The notes under the pieces are model-generated. The model did no database searches. It was given only the letters and a program-made list of their open reading frames with translations, and had not been told where the DNA came from. Positions 23,643 through 31,274 of a stretch of 41,082 nucleotides of DNA are shown one piece after another. The DNA is from Lachnospiraceae bacterium (GTDB lineage: Bacteria > Bacillota > Clostridia > Lachnospirales > Lachnospiraceae). The stretch lies in NCBI GenBank assembly GCA_017619635.1, contig JAFZRZ010000045.1, forward strand, positions 1 through 41,082, written 5' to 3'. Every line of letters begins with the position of its first letter. Position 1 is the stretch's first letter. A program made the translations under genes and the position numbers.

Positions 23643-24161
23643 ATGGAGCGAAGAATAGAGACTGAAAGACTTATCCTAAGAACTGTTACAGTGGATGATG
23701 CCGATGAAATATATGTATGGGCATCTGATCCTGATGTGAATAAATATATGATATATCCTCTTCACAAAAACATAGATGTCACAAGACAGTGGCTTGAATC
23801 AAGAGATATTGATTGTGATGATGAGTTTGATCTTGGCTTTGAGTTAAAACAGACAGGAGAACTCATCGGCATGGGAGGATTATACTACCATAAGGATATC
23901 GATGCCTGGAATCTTGGTTATAACTTAAGAAAAGATTACTGGGGACAGGGACTTGTTCCGGAAGCTATGAAAGCCATAATCGAATATGTTGACAGGGAAA
24001 AAGGCATACGTGCGGTCTATGGTGAGTTTGCAAAGGATAATGAAAAGAGTAAGAGAGTGATGGAAAAACTCGGGATGACTTACTGGAAGGATTCTCAGTA
24101 TTCCAAGCTTGACGGCAGTGAATCGTTTGATAGTATAAAGTATATCAAAGAGCTGCACTAA
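23643..24161 (+). CDS. RimJ/RimL-like GNAT acetyltransferase (2 of 4)
   Basis: A 172-residue enzyme with the RimJ/RimL start RIETERLILRTVTVDDADEIYVWASDPDV and the core YNLRKDYWGQGLVPEAMKAIIEY, then NEKSKRVMEKLGM. These enzymes acetylate ribosomal protein N-termini or small amines. The ORF opens upstream at 23589 inside the previous gene, but the ATG at 23643 follows a GAGGGGG site and starts the family sequence exactly, so it is chosen. Confidence 0.9.
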   Translation: MERRIETERLILRTVTVDDADEIYVWASDPDVNKYMIYPLHKNIDVTRQWLESRDIDCDDEFDLGFELKQTGELIGMGGLYYHKDIDAWNLGYNLRKDYWGQGLVPEAMKAIIEYVDREKGIRAVYGEFAKDNEKSKRVMEKLGMTYWKDSQYSKLDGSESFDSIKYIKELH

Positions 24162-24172
24162 GTGAGGTTTGT

Positions 24173-24607
24173 ATGGTAAGAGAAGCAAGGAAAGAAGAAC
24201 TTAATGATCTTTTGGAGTTATATCTGTATCTGCATGAGGACAGCATACCTGCTCATGATGAGCATCTAAAAGATACATGGGATCAGATAATGAATGATAA
24301 TAACCATCACCTTATAGTCAATGAGGTCGATGGAAAGATAGTTTCCTCATGTGTATGTGTTATCATCCCGAACCTGACACGTAATGTCAGACCTTATGCA
24401 TTTGTCGAAAATGTTGTAACACATGCCGATCACAGAAAAAAAGGATATGCCAGAGAGTGTCTTGATTATGCCAAAAGCATAGCTCAAAAAGAAAATTGCT
24501 ATAAGATGATGCTGCTCACGGGATCCAAGAAGCCGGAGACGCTTCATTTCTATGAGAATGCCGGATACAACAGCAGCGACAAGACCGCATTTATACAGTG
24601 GATTTAA
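24173..24607 (+). CDS. GNAT-family N-acetyltransferase (3 of 4)
   Basis: A 144-residue GNAT protein: VREARKEELNDLLELYLYLHED at the start, the core FVENVVTHADHRKKGYARECL (acetyl-CoA loop HRKKGYA) and a C-terminal LTGSKKPETLHFYENAGY. It resembles the small aminoglycoside/phosphinothricin-type acetyltransferases, but no specific substrate is claimed. GAGG is five bases upstream of the ATG. Confidence 0.88.
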   Translation: MVREARKEELNDLLELYLYLHEDSIPAHDEHLKDTWDQIMNDNNHHLIVNEVDGKIVSSCVCVIIPNLTRNVRPYAFVENVVTHADHRKKGYARECLDYAKSIAQKENCYKMMLLTGSKKPETLHFYENAGYNSSDKTAFIQWI

Positions 24608-24621
24608 ACGGAGCAAAGATT

Positions 24622-25068
24622 ATGGGTTTACAGTTTGTTAAAGCAGGTACTGCTGATGCGCTTACACTAAACGGTATATCGAAACGAGCTTTTGACAGTG
24701 ATGTTGAAGTTGGAGCATCTGCACCCTGCGGACCTCCGGGATATATGTCTGTTCCTTATCATACAAAAATGGCTAGGAATAACTGTTTGTATAAACTCAC
24801 TGATAACGGACTGATCGTTGGAGGAGCGATACTCTTTTTAGATAAGGACAAGTTAAATGTTGGAAGGATATTCGTAAGTCCGGAGAACCATCGTAAAGGA
24901 TACGGAATCTTTATGATGGAAAAGATAGAGGAGATGTTTCCTGATGTTAAGGAGATCACTCTGGATACACCTGTCTGGAACAAAAGAACGAATGACTTCT
25001 ACACAAAACTCGGTTATATAAAGACAAAGCAGAATGATGAATTTGTCTATTATTCAAAACTGCTTTGA
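24622..25068 (+). CDS. GNAT-family N-acetyltransferase (4 of 4)
   Basis: A 148-residue GNAT protein with core VGRIFVSPENHRKGYGIFMMEKI (acetyl-CoA loop HRKGYG) and a C-terminal VWNKRTNDFYTKLGYI. An ATG at 24598 overlaps the previous gene, but GGAG before the ATG at 24622 makes the shorter form the likely one. It is the last of four GNAT genes in a row. They differ from each other outside the core, so they do not look like recent duplicates. Confidence 0.86.
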   Translation: MGLQFVKAGTADALTLNGISKRAFDSDVEVGASAPCGPPGYMSVPYHTKMARNNCLYKLTDNGLIVGGAILFLDKDKLNVGRIFVSPENHRKGYGIFMMEKIEEMFPDVKEITLDTPVWNKRTNDFYTKLGYIKTKQNDEFVYYSKLL

Positions 25069-25104
25069 TCTGTTTAAAATATATAAAGGGAGAGAACTAA
25101 TAAG

Positions 25105-25719
25105 ATGATAAAGGCATTACTTATTGTTGCTTTTATAGGACATGTGATATGCGGTTACAGTGACTGTCTGTTAAGCTACGGAAAGAAAGGGAGACTTGAT
25201 CTTAAACAGATAAAGGATCCTCAAAAGATGAGAGAGATGTTTGAAGATGTCCCCTTGTGGCAGCCCATGGCATCCATCCTTTTGGGAACTCTTTCCATAA
25301 CGGCTTTTACCTTCGGATACATGGCACTCAGCAGCTGGATGTATAAGTATAATCCCACGCTTGCTTATATTATGTTAACCGCATCGATTTTCTTTGCCGT
25401 TCCTATAGTGGTACATCACGTGATATGCGGAATGGTGGAGTGGTTCTATATCAGATTTAACATGACAGATGAGGCGCGTGAGATAGTCTTTGATTTTCAG
25501 AAAAAGACCATAATAACAATGGTTGTAGGTTATGCCGGATTACTGGTGTTTGTGGTCTGTCTGTTCATTGCTGTTGTCACAGGACAGACTGAACTTCCTG
25601 TGTGGGCATGCGTGCTCAATACATTACCGCTCATGTTGCTTTTAACTCCGACGAAGTTTGCGGCTAAGGGCAATATAGCCGGAGCGATCATGTTTTTAGG
25701 TTTGACGATACTGATCTAG
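25105..25719 (+). CDS. Membrane protein, paralogue of the 6593 protein
   Basis: A 204-residue integral membrane protein with six hydrophobic helices and no known catalytic motif. It shares with the protein at 6593-7267 a Gly-(Asp/Ser)-x-Leu-Leu motif in the first helix (GYSDCLLSYG against GDYLLGFG), a Trp-led second helix (WQPMASILLG against WRYATSSILG), a His-containing middle helix (VVHHVICG against FIHIGICM) and a Pro-containing late helix. This supports a common, DUF6796-like family. It sits between GNAT and MBL genes. Function unknown. Confidence 0.68.
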   Translation: MIKALLIVAFIGHVICGYSDCLLSYGKKGRLDLKQIKDPQKMREMFEDVPLWQPMASILLGTLSITAFTFGYMALSSWMYKYNPTLAYIMLTASIFFAVPIVVHHVICGMVEWFYIRFNMTDEAREIVFDFQKKTIITMVVGYAGLLVFVVCLFIAVVTGQTELPVWACVLNTLPLMLLLTPTKFAAKGNIAGAIMFLGLTILI

Positions 25720-25739
25720 GTTTGATTTGAGGAGTAAAG

Positions 25740-26429
25740 ATGGCAGATATAATCCAGATTGATGCTGATACATGGAGATTTGAGGACGGTTTTGTAAGAT
25801 TCTTTCTTCTTGTCGGTAAGGAAAAAGCAGTGATGATAGACAGCGGTATAAACTGTCCAAATGCCGCAGATCTTGCAAATAAGCTTACCGATAAACCCGT
25901 TATGCTCATCAATACTCATGGGGATGGAGATCATACATCGGGAACGGCAGGGTTTGATGAGATACATATCCATCCGGCTGATCATACCGGATGTGAGGTC
26001 AATGTGAGATTCCCTGACGTAAAGAAGGTTGACATAACTGATGGAGAGATCATAGAACTGGGGGACAGACCCCTTAAGCTGATACATATCCCGGGACATA
26101 CCGCAGGAAGCGTGGCGATCCTTGATGTGAACAGGCGTGTTCTTTATTCCGGAGATTCCGTACAGACCGGACATATCTATATGTTTGGAGCAAAAAGAGA
26201 ACCGGATAGGTTTGAGGCATCCCTTGATAAGCTGATCGATATGGAGGATGAGTATGATAACATTTATCCGTCACATGGTGATCATCAGATACCGAAAGAC
26301 TATGTCAGAAAAGTAAAGGATGCGTGGAAGAGAGTCAGAAACGGCGAGGTCTCATTTGAGATGATCGATCTGTTCGGCAGCAGTGTTAAATCCTATACCA
26401 CAGAATCATGTGGTTTTTATATGGAGTAG
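25740..26429 (+). CDS. MBL-fold hydrolase with variant metal motif
   Basis: A 229-residue MBL-fold protein. The metal motif reads NTHGDGDHTSG (His60, Asp62, Asp64, His65), so the second His of the usual HxHxDH is Asp. Other ligands are present: IPGHTAGSVAILD, YSGDSVQ and PSHGDHQIPKDYV. The motif is otherwise intact, so one metal site may be weakened or altered. Its substrate is unknown. GAGGAG is five bases upstream, and the next gene starts only three bases after its stop. Confidence 0.86.
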   Translation: MADIIQIDADTWRFEDGFVRFFLLVGKEKAVMIDSGINCPNAADLANKLTDKPVMLINTHGDGDHTSGTAGFDEIHIHPADHTGCEVNVRFPDVKKVDITDGEIIELGDRPLKLIHIPGHTAGSVAILDVNRRVLYSGDSVQTGHIYMFGAKREPDRFEASLDKLIDMEDEYDNIYPSHGDHQIPKDYVRKVKDAWKRVRNGEVSFEMIDLFGSSVKSYTTESCGFYME

Positions 26430-26432
26430 GAA

Positions 26433-27194
26433 ATGGTTGGAGTATATTTTAGCGGGACCGGAAATTCTAGATATGTTCTTGAACGTTTCTGTCATAAATA
26501 TGACAGTGATTCGAAGGTGTTCTCAATAGAGGATGATAATGCAAAAGAGGCAGTAAGAAATGAGGAGCTGATAGCATTTTCCTATCCGGTGCAATACAGT
26601 ACGGTACCCAAGATCGTAAGAGAATACATATCTGAGAATAAGGATTTATGGAAGGATAAGAAGGTATTTGTAATAGCGACCATGGGGCTGTTTTGCGGAG
26701 ACGGTGCAGGAATGCTTGGACGAGAGCTTAAAAAGTATGGAGCAGAGATCATCGGCGGACTGCATGTAAAGATGCCTGATAGCATAGGTGACGTTAAACT
26801 CTTAAAGTATCCGCTTGAAAAGAATAAAGAGACTGTGAGAAAAGCGGTAGAAAAGACTGATAAAGCAGCATTGCTCTTAAAGGAGGGCAGACCCACAAAG
26901 GAAGGTATAGGTACTCTTGCTTTTTTGGCGGGCTTCTTCGGACAGCGTCTTTACTTTGGACATATGACAAGGCAGTATTCCGGTAAGCTTAAGATCGATA
27001 ATGATAAGTGTATCGGATGCGGTAAATGTGAGAAGATATGTCCTATGAAGAACATATCAATAGAGGAAGGCAAGGCTGTTGCTAATAATCGTTGCACCAT
27101 GTGTTACAGATGTATAAACAACTGCCCCAAACAGGCGATGACACTTCTGGGTAAAACGGTTGTTGATCAGAGTGTGGTGGAAAAATACTTATAA
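26433..27194 (+). CDS. EFR1-family flavodoxin/ferredoxin protein
   Basis: A 253-residue protein with an N-terminal flavodoxin-like domain (VYFSGTGNSRYVLERF phosphate loop, FSYPVQYSTVPKIVREYI) and a C-terminal two-cluster ferredoxin domain: CIGCGKCEKICP from 193 and CTMCYRCINNCP from 221. This is the EFR1 arrangement common in anaerobic Firmicutes, presumably passing electrons between a flavin and iron-sulphur partners. It starts three bases after the MBL gene and ends before a terminator at 27205, so it closes that operon. Confidence 0.92.
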   Translation: MVGVYFSGTGNSRYVLERFCHKYDSDSKVFSIEDDNAKEAVRNEELIAFSYPVQYSTVPKIVREYISENKDLWKDKKVFVIATMGLFCGDGAGMLGRELKKYGAEIIGGLHVKMPDSIGDVKLLKYPLEKNKETVRKAVEKTDKAALLLKEGRPTKEGIGTLAFLAGFFGQRLYFGHMTRQYSGKLKIDNDKCIGCGKCEKICPMKNISIEEGKAVANNRCTMCYRCINNCPKQAMTLLGKTVVDQSVVEKYL

Positions 27195-27204
27195 AATGGA
27201 TCAT

Positions 27205-27254
27205 ACAGGTGACATGTTATATCTTTTGGGATATCAGCGTGCCACCTGTTTTTT
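27205..27254 (+). terminator. Intrinsic terminator with branched stem
   Basis: ACAGGTG (27205-27211) pairs with CACCTGT (27243-27249), followed by a T run to 27254. The outer stem extends further with two imperfect pairs, and an inner ATATC/GATAT stem lies in the loop. It closes the operon ending with the EFR1 gene. Confidence 0.8.
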
Positions 27255-27287
27255 GTGCGTAAAACCACGGCTTGTATCGTGATCGAC

Positions 27288-27320
27288 AAGAATTAAAAGA
27301 ACGATATTCTTTTTATTCTT
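27288..27320 (+). promoter_or_regulatory. Operator 1 of the hydrolase-TetR operon
   Basis: Thirteen-base arms AAGAATTAAAAGA (27288-27300) and TCTTTTTATTCTT (27308-27320), one mismatch, surround ACGATAT. The right arm overlaps the first bases of the -35. It shares its centre AGAACGATATTCT with operator 2, so one protein should bind both. Confidence 0.75.
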
Positions 27321-27347
27321 GACATGCCTTTCGACATATGATATACA
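27319..27347 (+). promoter_or_regulatory. Promoter of the hydrolase-TetR operon
   Basis: TTGACA (27319-27324), 17 bp, TATACA (27342-27347). Operator 1 touches the -35 and operator 2 starts one base after the -10, so repressor on both sites would block polymerase. Confidence 0.8.
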
Positions 27348-27374
27348 AATTAACAGAACGATATTCTGTTAATT
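27348..27374 (+). promoter_or_regulatory. Operator 2 of the hydrolase-TetR operon
   Basis: Perfect ten-base arms AATTAACAGA (27348-27357) and TCTGTTAATT (27365-27374) surround ACGATAT, the same seven-base centre as operator 1. The centre-to-centre distance is 57 bp. It lies over the predicted start of transcription. Confidence 0.8.
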
Positions 27375-27391
27375 GCAAAGGAGGAAATGCT

Positions 27392-28558
27392 ATGGTTAAA
27401 GGATTATTTGAAAAGTTTCCGGTAGGATATTTTGATTTTCATGAAAACGAGGCATTTAACTATCAGATGAACCGTTTTTATGCCACAGGCGGGTTTTCCA
27501 AAGAAGAGCTGGAAGAGATAGGAAAAAAGATAGATGGATTTGAAACATGGATAAGCCTTTTTAAACAGCTGGGAGAAGTTAACGAGAAGAATAATGATCT
27601 TCTTAAGGCTGCCACATGTTACAGGGCAGCTCAGTTTTATACATTAAGCGGTGAGAAAGATAAGGACGGGAATGATCTTAAACTGTCTTTGTATGATAAG
27701 TGCGTAAAAATGTATAATGAATACTACAGCAGGTTTGATGAGATAAAATATGCAAGGATACCTTTTGAAGAATATGAATTGCCGGTCTATTATTCTACTG
27801 TTGAAGATCCAAAAGGTAAGATAGTGGTCCATGGCGGATATGACAGTCTCGTACAGGAGTTTATGCTCCTTATCACATTTTTTCATGAGCTTGGATACAA
27901 CATATATTTCTTTGAAGGTCCGGGTCAGGGGGAAGTTTTGATGCATTATGGCATCAGGATGACTGAGAAATGGGAGCACTGCACAAAAGCGGTCCTTGAT
28001 CACTTCAAACTTGATGACGTGACTCTTATAGGAATATCTCTTGGAGGATATCTGGCAACGCGTGCGGCAGCTTATGATAAGAGGATAAAGCGCCTTGTCA
28101 TGTATGATCTGATATATGATTTTTACGGCGCTGTACTTGCAAAGATGGGAAACAAGGCAAAGTTTTTTGATTATCTTACCCGTCATCCTAAGAATATCCT
28201 CTGGAAGTCAATGAATAAAAAACTTGAGCAAAATTACTTTACAAACTGGCTTCTTAAGCAGGGATATGCTATATATGAGAATGTAAGCACACCATGTGAA
28301 TACTTTAATCATATCCGCATATTTAATACCAGACAGATATCAGAAATGATCACACAGGATGTTTTGGTGCTTGCAGGTGAGTCTGATCTTTATACTGTAT
28401 ATTATGATGATCAGATAAAGACACTTGTAAATGCAAAGAGCGTGACAGGAAGACTCTTTACAAAAGAGGAAAGTGCAGATCATCACTGTCAGATCGGAAA
28501 TATGGGACTATTGTTGAAGACGGTATTGCAATGGATCGAGGAGAAGACCAATGGCTAG
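27392..28558 (+). CDS. Alpha/beta hydrolase with N-terminal helical domain
   Basis: A 388-residue hydrolase with an N-terminal helical region (about 1-120: KFPVGYFDFHENEAFNYQMN, then ATCYRAAQFYTL). The hydrolase fold starts at IVVHGGYDSLVQEFMLL. The nucleophile elbow is GISLGG (Ser216), and the acid and His lie near VLAGESDLYTV and SADHHCQIGN. The layout is like dipeptidyl-aminopeptidase/FrsA-type or DHPON-type hydrolases. The ORF opens at 27338 inside the operator, but the ATG at 27392 follows AGGAGG and is chosen. It shares an operon with the overlapping TetR gene and a flavodoxin. The TetR ligand is probably the hydrolase substrate or product (inference). Confidence 0.87.
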   Translation: MVKGLFEKFPVGYFDFHENEAFNYQMNRFYATGGFSKEELEEIGKKIDGFETWISLFKQLGEVNEKNNDLLKAATCYRAAQFYTLSGEKDKDGNDLKLSLYDKCVKMYNEYYSRFDEIKYARIPFEEYELPVYYSTVEDPKGKIVVHGGYDSLVQEFMLLITFFHELGYNIYFFEGPGQGEVLMHYGIRMTEKWEHCTKAVLDHFKLDDVTLIGISLGGYLATRAAAYDKRIKRLVMYDLIYDFYGAVLAKMGNKAKFFDYLTRHPKNILWKSMNKKLEQNYFTNWLLKQGYAIYENVSTPCEYFNHIRIFNTRQISEMITQDVLVLAGESDLYTVYYDDQIKTLVNAKSVTGRLFTKEESADHHCQIGNMGLLLKTVLQWIEEKTNG

Positions 28559-29114
28559 AAAACCTGTACTGACAGGCGGTAAACGTGACGAGATAATAAA
28601 TATATCTATGAAGCTGTTTTTTGAAAATGGCTATGAAGCTACATCCGTGAGGATGATCATGAATACGGTCGGCGGTGAAATAGGAATGTTTTATCACTAT
28701 TTTAAGTCAAAGGAAGAACTCTTTGACAAGGTCGTTGACAGTTTCTTTAAAGGATACGAGGAAAGATTTGGCACTCTTATCACAAAGTGCGGTTCACCGG
28801 AAGAATTTATAGATTCGTTTCTTCCTATGTATTTTAACTCCATGTCTGAGTTTGATAAACTTAAAGGCAACATGCACTGGACGATCCAGTATGCCATGGC
28901 ATCAAGAACGATCATGTCATTAAGACCGATCGTTTCTGATGCTCTTTCCAACTGGGATATAAACAGTTTAATGCCTTCGGATATACTGGCGGGACAGCTG
29001 CTCTATGCACTGTCAGCCACTATCCATTCCAAGGAGTTTGAAAAGATGGATGATAATGATAAAAAGAAATGTATCATGTTACTTGTAAATAAGATCACAA
29101 ATGATAAAAGGTGA
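28551..29114 (+). CDS. TetR/AcrR-family regulator
   Basis: A 187-residue regulator with an N-terminal helix-turn-helix (about 10-55: KRDEIINISMKLFFENGYEATS, then GGEIGMFYHYFKSKEELFDKV) and a ligand-binding C-terminal domain. Its start overlaps the end of the hydrolase gene by eight bases, so it is translated from the same message. This fits autorepression at the twin operators 27288 and 27348. Its start has GAGGAG seven bases upstream, within the hydrolase gene. Confidence 0.93.
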   Translation: MARKPVLTGGKRDEIINISMKLFFENGYEATSVRMIMNTVGGEIGMFYHYFKSKEELFDKVVDSFFKGYEERFGTLITKCGSPEEFIDSFLPMYFNSMSEFDKLKGNMHWTIQYAMASRTIMSLRPIVSDALSNWDINSLMPSDILAGQLLYALSATIHSKEFEKMDDNDKKKCIMLLVNKITNDKR

Positions 29115-29122
29115 GGAATTGT

Positions 29123-29599
29123 ATGTCAAAAGCATTGGTAGCATATTTTTCAGCAAGCGGTGTAACAAGAAAACTTGCAACAAATCTGTCAGAGGCTGTC
29201 GGTGCTGATCTTTTTGAGATTGTGCCCGAAAAGCCATACACAAGAGCAGACCTGCTCTGGTTAAATCCAAAGAGCAGGAGTTCTGTTGAGATGAAAGACA
29301 GGAATTGCCGGCCTCAAATAGCATCTAAAGTGGAAGATATGTCGCAATATGATGTCATATTTGTGGGTTTTCCGATCTGGTGGTATCGTGAGCCTTCAAT
29401 AATCGATACATTTGCAGAGGCTTATGATTTCTCGGGAAAGACTATAGTTCCTTTTGCAACTTCAGGTTCGAGCGGGATAGGAGATTCGGGTGCTAATATA
29501 GCAAAACTCGCAAAGGGATCGGATACCAAAGAAGGAGCAAGACTTAAGGCGAAAGCATCAGTTGAGGAACTCAAAGCCTGGGCTGATCAGTATCTGTAA
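29123..29599 (+). CDS. Flavodoxin
   Basis: A 158-residue flavodoxin: the SKALVAYFSASGVTRKLATNL phosphate loop, then FVGFPIWWYREPSIIDTF for the flavin, and PFATSGSSGIGDSG. It is an FMN electron carrier of the type often linked to small-molecule reduction. The ORF opens at a GTG at 29111, but the ATG at 29123 follows GAGG and is chosen. Its close place after the TetR gene suggests it supplies electrons to the operon's chemistry or to another enzyme. Confidence 0.92.
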   Translation: MSKALVAYFSASGVTRKLATNLSEAVGADLFEIVPEKPYTRADLLWLNPKSRSSVEMKDRNCRPQIASKVEDMSQYDVIFVGFPIWWYREPSIIDTFAEAYDFSGKTIVPFATSGSSGIGDSGANIAKLAKGSDTKEGARLKAKASVEELKAWADQYL

Positions 29600-29616
29600 A
29601 TTCACTTAAGGGGAAC

Positions 29617-29645
29617 TTGACTGTGAAATTATATAAATCTGTATT
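29617..29645 (+). promoter_or_regulatory. Promoter of the WYL-regulator operon
   Basis: TTGACT (29617-29622), 17 bp, TGTATT (29640-29645). It lies 17 bp after the flavodoxin stop codon and 60 bp before the WYL regulator. Confidence 0.6.
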
Positions 29646-29646
29646 T

Positions 29647-29674
29647 TAAACATGACATAATGCTGTCATGTTTA
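29647..29674 (+). promoter_or_regulatory. 28-bp perfect inverted repeat, WYL operator
   Basis: Eleven-base arms TAAACATGACA (29647-29657) and TGTCATGTTTA (29664-29674) surround TAATGC, at the predicted start of transcription. No T run follows it, so it is not a terminator. Autoregulation by the protein encoded at 29706 is the simplest reading. Confidence 0.75.
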
Positions 29675-29705
29675 GTGTGATAAGATTCATTTGGAGCGTG
29701 GGAAT

Positions 29706-30617
29706 ATGAAGATAGACAGGCTTATCGGAATACTGTCAATACTCTTGCAAAAAGAGATGATAACGGCGCCTGAACTGGCAGGGCATTTTGAGGTATCAAG
29801 AAGGACTATAAACAGAGACATAGAAGCACTTTGCAAAGCCGGGATACCGATAGAAACGATGCAGGGAGCCGGTGGAGGTATCTGTATAACTGACGGATAC
29901 CGTATGGACAGGACTCTTTTGACATCCAGAGATATGCAGATGATACTCGCAGGTTTAAGGAGTTTAGACAGTATAGGCGGTAGTCGATATTACAGTCAGC
30001 TTATGGAGAAGATCCAGGCAGGATCATCCGAGTTTGTAAACGGAAAGGAATCGATGTTGATAGACCTGTCTTCATGGTATAAGACCTCACTTGCTCCAAA
30101 GATAGCCACAATACAGGATTCTGTTGAAAACAGGCATATGCTGTCGTTTCACTACTATGCTCCGTCAGGTGAGTCTGACCGAATGATCGAACCTTATTAC
30201 ATTGTCTTCAAGTGGACCAGCTGGTATGTGTACGGATGGTGTACTGATAGAAATGATTTCAGGATGTTTAAGCTAAACCGTATGGATAAAGTTATAGAAA
30301 CAGATAAGCCGTATGAATGCAGAAATGTACCAATGCCTGATCTGTCTACAGAAAAGATATTTCCGGGGAATATAAAGGTTAAGGCATTGTTCACACCTGA
30401 TATGAAATGGAGGCTGGTGGAGGAATTCGGTCCAGACTGTTTCAGTGAGACAAAAGAAGGCAGGCTTTTTTTTACAGCTGATTATACTGATCCTGATAAC
30501 CTTATCACGTGGCTTTTAACCTTTGGCGAGAAAGTGGAAGTGATAGAACCCAAAGAAGTCAGAGAGAGGATATTAAAAACGGCCGAAGCAATTGGCAGAG
30601 TATACGGAAGGAAATGA
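29706..30617 (+). CDS. YafY/WYL-family transcriptional regulator
   Basis: A 303-residue regulator with an N-terminal DeoR-like winged helix (about 1-58: DRLIGILSILLQKEMITAPELAGHFEVSRRTINRDIEAL) and a WYL domain (about 140-215: MLSFHYYAPSGESDRMIEPYYIVFKWTSWYVYGW). WYL domains bind single-stranded nucleic acid or small ligands. The ORF opens at a TTG at 29691, but the ATG at 29706 follows GGAG and is chosen. The gene heads an operon that codes for an MmcQ-like protein, a DUF3795 protein, a GyrI-like protein and a GNAT-YoaP protein. Confidence 0.92.
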   Translation: MKIDRLIGILSILLQKEMITAPELAGHFEVSRRTINRDIEALCKAGIPIETMQGAGGGICITDGYRMDRTLLTSRDMQMILAGLRSLDSIGGSRYYSQLMEKIQAGSSEFVNGKESMLIDLSSWYKTSLAPKIATIQDSVENRHMLSFHYYAPSGESDRMIEPYYIVFKWTSWYVYGWCTDRNDFRMFKLNRMDKVIETDKPYECRNVPMPDLSTEKIFPGNIKVKALFTPDMKWRLVEEFGPDCFSETKEGRLFFTADYTDPDNLITWLLTFGEKVEVIEPKEVRERILKTAEAIGRVYGRK

Positions 30618-30620
30618 TAG

Positions 30621-30995
30621 ATGAGATACGAATGGATGGATGAATATCTGATGGAAAAGAAGGGCGTTACAAGAGATCTCCAGAAGGAGTGGAACTGGAT
30701 ACGTTATCAGATAGGCGGAAAGATGTTTGCGGCAATCTGCAGGGATGATAATGATAAGCCTTACTATATCACGCTTAAGCTGGAACCTGTGGAGGGCTTT
30801 TACTTAAGAGAACTGTATGAAGATATCATCCCCGGTTATTACATGAACAAAACGCACTGGAATTCAGTGAAGGTGGGCGGAGATGTACCTGATGATCTGC
30901 TTAAGGATCTGTTGGACAGATCATACAGTATTGTTTTAAAAAGCTTCAGTAAAAAGAAGCAGAAAGAATTGACAGAGGAAGATAAAGATGAATGA
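30621..30995 (+). CDS. MmcQ/YjbR-family protein
   Basis: A 124-residue protein of the MmcQ/YjbR fold (double-wing DNA-binding-like): KKGVTRDLQKEWNWIRYQIGGKMFAAICRDD near the start and YYMNKTHWNSVKVGGDVPDDLLKDLLDRSYSIVLKSF at the end, the typical signature. The biochemical role of the family is not settled. It starts three bases after the WYL gene ends and overlaps the next gene by eight bases, so it is co-translated. Confidence 0.9.
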   Translation: MRYEWMDEYLMEKKGVTRDLQKEWNWIRYQIGGKMFAAICRDDNDKPYYITLKLEPVEGFYLRELYEDIIPGYYMNKTHWNSVKVGGDVPDDLLKDLLDRSYSIVLKSFSKKKQKELTEEDKDE

Positions 30996-31272
30996 TATGA
31001 TAAGCTGCTGCGGCGCAGATTGCAGTACATGTTACTGCTTTGGGGATTTATGCAAAGGCTGTAATGCCTTATGCGGAAAGGTGTTTCATGTTCCTGATGG
31101 AAAAGAGTGTGTGATATATCACTGCTGCAAGATTCAAAACGGTTATGATTCGTGCGGTGAGTGTGATAAGCTTCCGTGTGATCTTATATTTGGAACAAGA
31201 GATCCAAACATGTCCAAAGAGGAGTTCATGAGAAGTGTGGACGAGCGTGTGAAAAGGCTTAAGGGAGAATAG
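30988..31272 (+). CDS. DUF3795 cysteine-rich protein
   Basis: A 94-residue protein with many cysteines in pairs: CCGADCSTCYCFGDLCKGC, then CVIYHCC and CGECDKLPC. This matches DUF3795, a small family of likely metal-binding proteins in anaerobes. The cysteines could hold zinc or an iron-sulphur cluster (inference). Its start overlaps the MmcQ-like gene, and a GAGG site lies nine bases upstream of the first ATG. Confidence 0.88.
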   Translation: MNDMISCCGADCSTCYCFGDLCKGCNALCGKVFHVPDGKECVIYHCCKIQNGYDSCGECDKLPCDLIFGTRDPNMSKEEFMRSVDERVKRLKGE

Positions 31273-31274
31273 AT

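Noticed and set aside
27644..28186. 180-codon leftward ORF
   Set aside because: It lies inside the alpha/beta hydrolase gene, whose frame has the catalytic elbow; no start signals on the minus strand.
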